Shown: positions 1-4,502 of the stretch, piece after piece
How the letters are laid out: the number at the start of each line of letters is the position of its first letter
How positions within the stretch are numbered: the stretch's first letter is position 1
DNA from: Chloroflexota bacterium
Lineage (GTDB): Bacteria > Chloroflexota > Limnocylindria > Limnocylindrales > CSP1-4
DNA: 8,300 nt
Direction of reading: 5' to 3'
NCBI GenBank assembly: GCA_021814735.1
Contig: JAKAHX010000051.1
Coordinates: forward strand, 1 to 8,300
Made by a program: the position numbers and the translations under genes
Notes under the pieces: model-generated
Database searches by the model: none
What the model was told of the DNA's origin: nothing
Seen by the model: the letters and a program-made list of their open reading frames with translations, nothing else

Positions 1-742
1 CCCGCCCCGGGCCCGTGGATAGCGCTGGCGACCCGGTTCCCACCGTGGCCTGCAGCTGACCCAGCGCTGCCTCAAGCGCGGGCCTGGCCCGGCTGGGCGC
101 GCGATCGAGCAGTCGTTCCAGGATCGCCTCGTGGCGATCCAGCGCCCGGGCGAGACCCGGCGGGATGGATGCCGATGCCGAGGCGGTCGTTCCGGAGACG
201 GTCTGCGAGAGGATCGACTGGTAGGCCTGCACCGCCGCCTCCACCGCCGTCACGTTGTCGCTGGCCGACGCGTGTTCCGCTTCCGCGAGGCGATCGCCGA
301 GCCGGGCGGCCTCGGCGCTGTACCACGCGCTCGAACCAGCCGGCGGGAGGGAGAGCGCCTCGAGGGCGACCCGCGTCGTGTACAGGGGTCCGCCGGGGCC
401 GCTTGCCGCGACGGTGGCACCGGCGCCGGCCACGACCAGCAGGGCGGCCGCGAGGCCGGCCGCGACGCGGGTGCGGAGCCGTGACGGCGTCGGCGCCACC
501 CAGCGCCGCGGCGCCGACGCGCGACGGTCGGCCCGGGGATCGACGATCGCTCGACTACCCGGGGCCTGGAGGAACCGTGCGACCAGCGCATCGCGGCCCC
601 GTGCAAGCGTCCCGGGATCGGCGTCGAGCGCGGCGCCCGCATAACGCTCGAGCGCGCGCAGCACGGGATCGTCGGGGGGCGTCGTGGATCTCGCACCGGA
701 AGAAGTTCGTCCGGGCCCGAGGTGCATGCGCGGCCACCTCAT
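1..742 (-). CDS. DUF5667-like single-pass membrane protein, putative ECF sigma regulator (3' end cut by window edge)
   Basis: At least 247 codons are open to the left edge with no stop, so the C-terminus is missing. The N-terminal part (residues 1-90) is hydrophilic and presumably cytoplasmic. It includes the segment DDPVLRALERYAGAALDADP and then RGRDALVARF, a layout typical of proteins encoded next to ECF sigma factors in Chloroflexota and Actinomycetota. One transmembrane helix follows at about 92-113 (AAGLAAALLVVAGAGATVAA). Next comes GGPLYTTRVALEAL and an alanine-rich helical region with AEAARLGDRLAEAE and AVEAAVQAYQSIL, which resembles the extracytoplasmic DUF5667 domain. There is no cysteine in residues 1-90, so this is not a zinc-binding (HxxxCxxC) anti-sigma factor. 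The ATG at 742 is preceded by GGGGGC with a 7-nt spacer; a second in-frame ATG at 727 has AGGTGG 6 nt upstream. The gene lies just downstream of the sigma factor, linked through a mini-ORF. An anti-sigma role is inferred from position and topology. Confidence 0.72.
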   Translation of the reverse strand, partial: MRWPRMHLGPGRTSSGARSTTPPDDPVLRALERYAGAALDADPGTLARGRDALVARFLQAPGSRAIVDPRADRRASAPRRWVAPTPSRLRTRVAAGLAAALLVVAGAGATVAASGPGGPLYTTRVALEALSLPPAGSSAWYSAEAARLGDRLAEAEHASASDNVTAVEAAVQAYQSILSQTVSGTTASASASIPPGLARALDRHEAILERLLDRAPSRARPALEAALGQLQATVGTGSPALSTGPGR

Positions 743-780
743 CGCGACAGCCCCCGGGCGACAACCCCGCGCCGGCTCAT
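739..780 (-). CDS. 13-codon mini-ORF bridging the sigma factor and its putative regulator
   Basis: This ORF encodes MSRRGVVARGLSR and a stop. Its ATG overlaps the sigma factor stop codon (TGATG), and its own TGA overlaps the ATG of the downstream membrane-protein gene (ATGA). It therefore forms an unbroken stop/start relay between two genes that are in different frames. The peptide has no recognisable domain and is arginine-rich. It may be a translational-coupling element rather than a functional peptide, or a chance ORF in GC-rich DNA. The overlap on both sides is what makes it worth listing. Confidence 0.3.
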   Translation of the reverse strand: MSRRGVVARGLSR

Positions 781-1478
781 CAGCGTGTCTCCTCGAGCGA
801 GAGGTGCTCCGCGTCGAACGTGCCTGCCAGTCGCCTGCGCAGCGCGGCGAGCGCCCGGAACTGCAGGGCACGGACCGCGATGTTGCCGCGGCCCATCACC
901 TTCGCGGTCTCCGCGGTGCTCAGCCCCGCGAAGAACCGGCACGCGATCACCTGCTGCTGTTCTGGCGTGAGCGAGCGGATCGCCGCGTCGAGCGCCGCGA
1001 GATCGGCCGACCGCGCGGCCAGGTCGGCCGGGCCGGGATCGTCCGTGGCGCGCCCTTCGACCGCGTCCAGCGGTCGGTGCTCGTGCACGGTCCTCCCGTG
1101 GTCGATCACGGTGTTGTGGGCGAGCCGGAAGAGCCACGCGGCAAACGGCACCCCACGGTGCTCGTAGCGCGGCAGGGCCTCGATGACGTTTACGAAGATC
1201 CGCTGCACGAGGTCCTCCGCGTCGCTGGGCTCCCGGACCCGGTAGCGCACGTACCGGAACAGGCGCGGCGCAAACAGGTCGTACAGGCGCCCGAACGCGT
1301 CGGCGTCCCCGCCCTGCGCCTGCCGCACCAGGTCCTCGACCGTGCTTCCATCGCTCGTGGAAACGACGGACCGGGGCTGGCGTGACGGTTGATGCTGGAC
1401 GTCCGCGCGATCGCCTCGCGGTGCCTGCCCGTCCGGGGTCACGGCGCCATGCTGCCCCATGTCCCCTCGGCCGTCCAC
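780..1478 (-). CDS. ECF-type RNA polymerase sigma factor (sigma-70 family)
   Basis: The product directs RNA polymerase to a small set of promoters, usually in response to an envelope or stress signal relayed by a membrane regulator. It is 232 aa from the GTG at 1478. Region 2 spans about residues 66-129: AFGRLYDLFAPRLFRYVRYR, then DAEDLVQRIFVNVIEALPRY, then FAAWLFRLAHNTVIDH. A linker rich in Asp and Ala follows, then region 4 at about 162-214, with LDAAIRSLTPEQQQVIACRF and the recognition helix segment IAVRALQFRALAALRRRL. There is no region 1.1 or 3, as expected for an ECF factor. The first roughly 47 residues are poorly conserved-looking and the start is uncertain. An ATG at 1460 is in frame with AGGGGAC directly against it, too close for a normal ribosome site; the GTG at 1478 has no clear ribosome site. 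The downstream DUF5667-like membrane protein is the likely partner. The upstream methyltransferase-family gene ends 63 bp before the GTG, so all three could be one transcript. Confidence 0.9.
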   Translation of the reverse strand: MDGRGDMGQHGAVTPDGQAPRGDRADVQHQPSRQPRSVVSTSDGSTVEDLVRQAQGGDADAFGRLYDLFAPRLFRYVRYRVREPSDAEDLVQRIFVNVIEALPRYEHRGVPFAAWLFRLAHNTVIDHGRTVHEHRPLDAVEGRATDDPGPADLAARSADLAALDAAIRSLTPEQQQVIACRFFAGLSTAETAKVMGRGNIAVRALQFRALAALRRRLAGTFDAEHLSLEETR

Positions 1479-1492
1479 CGGTACGATCGCCG

Positions 1493-1518
1493 GCCGCCCG
1501 TGCCGTCCTCCGGGCGGC
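1493..1518 (-). terminator. GC-rich hairpin between the methyltransferase gene and the sigma gene
   Basis: A perfect 8-bp inverted repeat (GCCGCCCG at 1493-1500, CGGGCGGC at 1511-1518) with a 10-nt loop lies 23 bp past the stop of the methyltransferase-family gene. No T-run follows on the minus strand, so a strong intrinsic terminator is not supported. It could attenuate read-through into the sigma gene, or be a chance stem in GC-rich DNA. Confidence 0.25.
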
Positions 1519-1541
1519 GCGGGCTCAGCGGATGCACGCGC

Positions 1542-2021
1542 TCAGTAGATCCAGGGGATCAGCTTCCGGGTGCGCCTTCGATAGTCCGGGTACGCGGCGT
1601 AGCGATCGGCGAGCCACGCCTCCTCGCGCCGGGACTTGAGGTCGAAGAAGATCCCGAGCAGGAGGCCACAGACGATCGCCAGCGGCGAGGCCATCGCGAG
1701 GCCCCAGCCAATGGCTCCCAGGATCAGGCCGGTGTAGATCGGATGGCGCACCATTGCGTACGCGCCGTGCTCGACCAGGTGGCCCCGATCCCTGGGGCGT
1801 GGCACCGCGGTGAGGCTGTCGCCGAGATCGAGGACCCCGCGCAGCGCAAGCAGGCCGCCCGTGCCGACCAGGATGACCCCTCCCGCCGCGGACGCCAGGC
1901 GCACCTCACCGGACCACGCAGGCGCCAGGAGCCCGGCGCCGAAGATGGCCAGGAAGATGAGACCCTGCAGTGCGACCCAGCCCTCGCCACGAGGACCCAG
2001 GTCGGGGAGCGTGCGCTGCAC
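1542..2021 (-). CDS. Isoprenylcysteine carboxyl methyltransferase (ICMT/PEMT)-family membrane protein
   Basis: The product is a small integral membrane protein of the ICMT/phospholipid methyltransferase superfamily, whose members use S-adenosylmethionine. The bacterial substrate is generally unknown and cannot be read here. The protein is 159 aa from the GTG at 2021. It opens with LGPRGEGWVALQG and has hydrophobic helices at about 16-35 and 41-60. The family signature follows: HLVEHGAYAMVRHPIYTG (HPIY at about 93-96), then a long hydrophobic stretch at 96-125 that probably forms a helical hairpin. The tail, SRREEAWLADRYAAYPDYRR, is the usual Glu-containing C-terminal motif. The start is chosen because a TACCGT element sits 6 nt upstream of the GTG, as at two other genes here. 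GTGs at 2039 and 2099 are in frame but have no ribosome site. Reading further upstream would run antisense into the thioesterase gene. It is divergent from that gene and upstream of the sigma factor. Confidence 0.85.
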   Translation of the reverse strand: MQRTLPDLGPRGEGWVALQGLIFLAIFGAGLLAPAWSGEVRLASAAGGVILVGTGGLLALRGVLDLGDSLTAVPRPRDRGHLVEHGAYAMVRHPIYTGLILGAIGWGLAMASPLAIVCGLLLGIFFDLKSRREEAWLADRYAAYPDYRRRTRKLIPWIY

Positions 2022-2027
2022 GCGCAG

Positions 2028-2033
2028 ACGGTA
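2028..2033 (-). promoter_or_regulatory. Candidate -10 element (TACCGT) of a leaderless start
   Basis: TACCGT fits TANNNT and is separated by 6 nt from the GTG at 2021 on the minus strand. No Shine-Dalgarno sequence is visible before that GTG. Transcription would therefore start at or next to the start codon. I could not identify a -35 box. Confidence 0.35.
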
Positions 2034-2112
2034 CCGCACGTGGAGCCGAAGGGTCGTGCGCGGGCATCCGGCACGGCTTTGCCCGACGGCTTCGCCCACC
2101 AGGCGGGTGGCC

Positions 2113-2156
2113 GGCCGATGCGCAGTCGGCTGGCCGACGCGTGACCGGCCGACGCG
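2113..2156. repeat. Three copies of a 10-bp repeat (GGCCGAYGCG) in a divergent promoter region
   Basis: Copies lie at 2113-2122 (with T at position 7), 2132-2141 and 2147-2156 (both GGCCGACGCG). The last two are exactly 15 bp apart and the first pair 19 bp apart. A 6-bp inverted repeat (GTCGGC 2125-2130, GCCGAC 2133-2138) overlaps the middle copy. They sit between the ICMT-family gene and the thioesterase gene, just upstream of the latter's candidate -10. They could be regulator-binding sites; in such GC-rich DNA chance is possible. Confidence 0.3.
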
Positions 2157-2168
2157 CGTGCCGGCGCG

Positions 2169-2174
2169 TACACT
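2169..2174 (+). promoter_or_regulatory. Candidate -10 element (TACACT) of a leaderless start
   Basis: TACACT is followed by 7 nt and then the GTG start of the thioesterase gene. The GTG has no Shine-Dalgarno sequence. The spacing is what a leaderless transcript starting at the GTG would show. No convincing -35 box is seen at the normal distance. Confidence 0.42.
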
Positions 2175-2181
2175 CGATCCA

Positions 2182-2658
2182 GTGGACGGAGACGAGACCG
2201 TCAGCCTGCAGGAGCGGCTGGCACCGAACAGCGTCTGCTTCGGGTGCGGGCCCGCCAATCCCGGGGGGCTCCACCTGCGCAGCTTCGAGCGCGGGGACGA
2301 GGTCGTGGCGGAGTGGCAACCCGAGGTGCGCCACGAGGCGTTCCCGGGGGCGCTGAACGGCGGCATCATCGGCACCCTGCTCGACTGCCACAGCAATTGG
2401 ACGGCGGCGGTGGCGCTGATGCGTGCCGCGGGTGCCGACGAGGTGCCGGCCACGGTCACGGCATCCTTCCAGGTGCGCTTCCTCCGCCCCACCCCGACCG
2501 ACGGCCCCGTGACCCTCCGGGCGCACGTGGTGGACCTGCAATCCGATCGCGCCACCGTGGAATCCACCCTGGAGGCACACGGCGAGCCGTGCGCCACGTT
2601 CCGGGGCACCTTCGTCGCTGTGCGCCCCGGACATCCCGCCTACCACCGCTGGGAGTAG
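2182..2658 (+). CDS. PaaI-like hotdog-fold thioesterase
   Basis: This is probably an acyl-CoA thioesterase that hydrolyses a thioester to free acid and CoA in the cytoplasm; the acyl group cannot be told from sequence. The 158-aa length is normal for a single hotdog domain. The N-terminal signature CFGCGPANPGGLHLRSF (from C19) is typical of PaaI-like proteins. It is followed by the central-helix motif FPGALNGGIIGTLLDCHSNW (residues 54-73), where the NGG and Asp68 lie in the usual active-site region. Strands follow in PATVTASFQVRFLRPTPTDG and AHVVDLQSDRATVESTLEA. The C-terminal tail ends PGHPAYHRWE. The GTG at 2182 is chosen because it directly precedes the conserved region and has TACACT 7 nt upstream. 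The frame is open further upstream to 1810, but that part is antisense to the ICMT-family gene. The gene stands alone: divergent from its left neighbour and convergent with mutY. Confidence 0.88.
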   Translation: MDGDETVSLQERLAPNSVCFGCGPANPGGLHLRSFERGDEVVAEWQPEVRHEAFPGALNGGIIGTLLDCHSNWTAAVALMRAAGADEVPATVTASFQVRFLRPTPTDGPVTLRAHVVDLQSDRATVESTLEAHGEPCATFRGTFVAVRPGHPAYHRWE

Positions 2659-2726
2659 CGGCAGGGATCGCGGCCCGGGCTGAGCTGTGCGAGGCCCACG
2701 ACCGCGGCGGCCAGGGTCGCACGAGA

Positions 2727-2752
2727 CCGGTCGGTGGGAGGCCGGTCGGTGG
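2727..2752. repeat. 11-bp direct repeat in a convergent intergenic region
   Basis: CCGGTCGGTGG occurs at 2727-2737 and again at 2742-2752, a period of 15 bp. It lies in the 156-bp spacer between the thioesterase stop and the mutY stop, where no gene is seen. Function is unknown; it may be a remnant of tandem duplication. Confidence 0.45.
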
Positions 2753-2771
2753 CATGCGCGGGCATCGTTCT

Positions 2772-2813
2772 CCGCCGGGCATCCGCCGCGACGCCGGGAT
2801 TCCCGCCCGGCGG
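2772..2813 (-). terminator. Hairpin region just past the mutY stop, with two competing stems
   Basis: Immediately after the mutY stop on the minus strand, CCCGGCG (2806-2812) can pair with CGCCGGG (2792-2798), giving a 7-bp stem with a 7-nt loop. The same arm, extended to GCCCGGCGG (2805-2813), is also a perfect 9-bp match to CCGCCGGGC (2772-2780) with a 24-nt loop. The position fits a transcript end for mutY. There is no T-run, so factor-independent termination is uncertain. Confidence 0.38.
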
Positions 2814-2814
2814 C

Positions 2815-3897
2815 TCACGCCTCGGCCAGGCGCGCCCGGCCCGATTCGTCCAGCTCGACGAACCCTTCGCGTGCGAGGGTCGCGATCGTCTCCCGCACCG
2901 CCGCGGGATCGTGTGTTCCCCGCGGCCCCTCGACGTCGGACCATGCGCCCGGCGGGGCATCGCGCAGCTCGCGCAGCAGCTGGCCGCGCAGCCAGCGCCT
3001 CGTACGGGGGAAGGGCAGTGCGCCGGCGGGACCTGCCCCGTGCCGCGCCCGAGCGCGCGACGCCGTGCCCGATGCCGTGCCCGATGCTGTGCGCGACGCC
3101 GGGCGCGCGACGGCTCCCGTCGGTGACGATCCTCGCGCGTGATGTCCGGCACCCGCCGTCCGCGACGTCCGCCAGCGGCACCAGGCGCTGACCGGACACG
3201 CACTGCATCCGGGATCTCGGGCTCGGCAGATCCCGGCTGCCAGGTCCATCAGGGCATCGGCGACCGTGCCCGGCCGCCCGTCCGCGGAGCGTGCGAGCAG
3301 GTCGCCCAGCGCCTGCACCCGGCCCGGCGCTGGATCGTCCAGCACGCGTCCCAGGACCCGCCGCACGTTGACGTCAACGGGCATGACCGTGGCGCCGAAG
3401 GCCCGCGCGGCGACGGCCCGCGCCGTGTACGGCCCCACGCCGGGCAACTCCACCAGGGAGTCCAGGTCACCGGGCACGCGCCCGCCGTGCCGCTCCGTGA
3501 TCGCCTGCGCGGCCGCCCGGAGCGCGAGCGCGCGACGGTTGTACCCGAGTCCGGCCCATGCCCGCAGCACCGCCGCCGGCGTCGCGACGGCCAGCGCGGA
3601 AGGTGTCGGGAATGCAGTGCAGAAGGTGGCCGCGGCGGCCAGGGAGCGGTCGATCTGGGTCTGCTGGGACATCACCTCCACCACGAGCACGTGCCAGGGG
3701 TCGCGGTCGTCCCGGCCGGGCAGTGATCGTCCGTTCGAGGCGTGCCAGGCCAGCAGCGCATCGCGCATCGCGGCGGCGTCGGCCGGGGCCGATGGCTCGT
3801 CCGGCGCCCTCACGGCCCCCGTCGGCGCCGGTCCACGACGCGCGGCCTTCGCGGCCCGCGCGAGGGGCGCCCGATCCACCGCGTTCTCGCTTGCCAC
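2815..3897 (-). CDS. mutY: Adenine DNA glycosylase MutY (A/G-specific)
   Basis: MutY removes adenine mispaired with 8-oxoguanine or guanine, starting base excision repair. The product is 360 aa from the GTG at 3897. Its HhH-GPD core starts near residue 44. The catalytic Glu is E74 in VVEVMSQQTQ (equivalent to E. coli Glu37). The helix-hairpin-helix is LPGVGPYTAR (151-160), and the second catalytic acid is D175 in MPVDVNVRRVLGRV (E. coli Asp138). The [4Fe-4S] ligands are C224, C231, C234 and C240, the classic C-x6-C-x2-C-x5-C. After the cluster comes a linker at about 243-297 rich in Ala, Arg, Thr and Ser, encoded partly by a 12-bp tandem repeat. A tail of about 60 residues with RWLRGQLLREL and ETIATLAREGFVELDESGRA looks like a winged helix. 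The Nudix-like 8-oxoG-recognition domain of E. coli MutY is not visible. The first 43 residues are low-complexity; an ATG at 3768 (M44) is a possible alternative start. TAGCCT lies 6 nt before the GTG. Confidence 0.9.
   Translation of the reverse strand: MASENAVDRAPLARAAKAARRGPAPTGAVRAPDEPSAPADAAAMRDALLAWHASNGRSLPGRDDRDPWHVLVVEVMSQQTQIDRSLAAAATFCTAFPTPSALAVATPAAVLRAWAGLGYNRRALALRAAAQAITERHGGRVPGDLDSLVELPGVGPYTARAVAARAFGATVMPVDVNVRRVLGRVLDDPAPGRVQALGDLLARSADGRPGTVADALMDLAAGICRARDPGCSACPVSAWCRWRTSRTAGAGHHARGSSPTGAVARPASRTASGTASGTASRARARHGAGPAGALPFPRTRRWLRGQLLRELRDAPPGAWSDVEGPRGTHDPAAVRETIATLAREGFVELDESGRARLAEA
3057..3104. repeat. 12-bp tandem repeat, about four copies, inside the mutY linker
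   Basis: The units run 3057-3068, 3069-3080, 3081-3092 and 3093-3104, with consensus near CCGAYGCCGTGC. The middle two differ at one base and the outer ones at a few. Because 12 is a multiple of three the mutY frame is kept. On the coding strand it gives a four-residue Thr-Ala-Ser-Gly/Arg pattern (RTASGTASGTASRA) in the linker after the iron-sulfur domain. Copy number may vary between strains by slippage. Confidence 0.75.
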
Positions 3898-3903
3898 CCG
3901 CGC

Positions 3904-3909
3904 AGGCTA
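3904..3909 (-). promoter_or_regulatory. Candidate -10 element (TAGCCT) of mutY
   Basis: TAGCCT fits TANNNT and ends 6 nt before the mutY GTG on the minus strand. There is no Shine-Dalgarno sequence, so a leaderless transcript is plausible. The inverted repeat at 3921-3943 covers the place where a -35 box would be. Confidence 0.4.
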
Positions 3910-3920
3910 CCCCGCCGGAA

Positions 3921-3943
3921 CGCAGACCAGCGGAGGGTCTGCG
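3921..3943. promoter_or_regulatory. Perfect 8-bp inverted repeat between divergent genes, candidate operator
   Basis: CGCAGACC (3921-3928) and GGTCTGCG (3936-3943) are perfect reverse complements separated by AGCGGAG. The 23-bp site lies in the 101-bp spacer between mutY (minus) and the small membrane protein gene (plus). It starts 11 bp upstream of the candidate mutY -10. The size and symmetry suit a dimeric repressor or activator. No regulator gene is adjacent, and a chance hairpin is possible. Confidence 0.42.
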
Positions 3944-3998
3944 GGCTCCCCCGCCCGGTCGACCTGCGGCCCCCTCGCAGCCGGCGCATCATGCGGGC

Positions 3999-4355
3999 AT
4001 GGACCAGCTGCACCGGACGCTTGCCATCGCCGCGGTCGCCGGCACGCTCATCGCCCTCGCCTGGACGGCCGTGGTCTTGCTGACGGGTCGCGGCGGAGGC
4101 ACGAGACTGGCCTCCTTCCAGAGCGCCGTGGTGGGCGTCGTCGCGGTCACGGCAGTGGTCGGGCTCGTGCTCCTGTTGACCGGGCACGCGCCCAACGACT
4201 CGATCCACCTGCTGTACGGGCTCCTCGCCGTGGCCGCCGTGCCCTTCGCGGTCTCCTTCGGTGCCCGCCGCACCCCGCGCGCCCAGCTCGGGCTGCGACT
4301 GATCGGGCTCGTCGCGCTCGGACTGTTCATCCTCCGGCTCTTCATGACGGGCTGA
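3999..4355 (+). CDS. Small four-helix membrane protein of unknown function
   Basis: I do not recognise the family. The 118-residue product is very hydrophobic, with four predicted membrane helices at about 7-29, 42-62, 70-88 and 97-116. Hydrophilic loops carry RGGGTR (31-36), TGHAPNDS (61-68) and GARRTPRAQ (88-96). The Arg-rich loop between helices 3 and 4 would favour the cytoplasmic side by the positive-inside rule, as would the N-terminus. The most motif-like residues are H70-LLYG, with a proline at 82 in the same helix; a lone histidine-tyrosine pair in a helix can be a ligand or proton site, but nothing here proves that. The ATG at 3999 is the first sensible start; no good ribosome site is seen. 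An imperfect -10-like CATCAT lies 6 nt upstream. The gene diverges from mutY and is followed by a 147-bp gap. Confidence 0.7.
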   Translation: MDQLHRTLAIAAVAGTLIALAWTAVVLLTGRGGGTRLASFQSAVVGVVAVTAVVGLVLLLTGHAPNDSIHLLYGLLAVAAVPFAVSFGARRTPRAQLGLRLIGLVALGLFILRLFMTG

Positions 4356-4502
4356 GCCCGCGCGTGCGGCATGCCCGGCATTCGAGGATCATGACCTCGA
4401 CACCGGGCGTGTCCGGGGCCCCCGGCACCGCGTGAGCGTGCCCTCTCTGCACGACCGCGGCCCCGCCACGGAGGCGCTCGACCAACCGCAGGGGGTCGTG
4501 CC
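4348..4502 (+). other. Gene-free spacer with small inverted repeats
   Basis: No gene is seen between the membrane-protein stop and the oxidoreductase start. A 5-bp stem CGGGC/GCCCG (4348-4352, 4356-4360) encloses the TGA stop itself. A 6-bp stem TCGAGG/CCTCGA (4382-4387, 4395-4400) has the 7-nt loop ATCATGA. Overlapping its right end is GACAC/GTGTC (4399-4403, 4409-4413) with a 5-nt loop. None is followed by a T-run. They could end the upstream transcript or serve as operator sites for the downstream pair. No convincing promoter is visible. Confidence 0.3.
4490..4495 (+). promoter_or_regulatory. Ribosome binding site of the oxidoreductase gene
   Basis: AGGGGG sits 7 nt before the ATG at 4503. 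It fixes this start and contrasts with the GTG genes in this window that lack a Shine-Dalgarno sequence. Confidence 0.6.

Noticed and set aside
250..696. Minus-strand 148-codon frame overlapping the membrane regulator
   Set aside because: The alternative frame from 742 has a transmembrane helix, DUF5667-like helices and an upstream ribosome site. The 148-codon frame is Arg/Pro-rich without structure.
1810..2181. Upstream extension of the thioesterase frame
   Set aside because: It runs antisense to the ICMT-family gene, has no hotdog similarity, and would make the protein almost twice the family length.
2022..2609. Upstream extension of the ICMT-family frame to 355 codons
   Set aside because: It is antisense to the thioesterase gene and the added residues are Arg/Ser/Thr-rich with no family motif.
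4413..4425. CCGGGG-C-CCCCGG palindrome
   Set aside because: With a one-base centre it cannot make a good hairpin, and such runs are expected by chance at this GC level.
3266..4435. Plus-strand open frame of 389 codons over mutY and the membrane protein
   Set aside because: It is antisense to mutY and out of frame with the membrane protein; composition is Arg/Ala/Ser/Pro-rich shadow coding.
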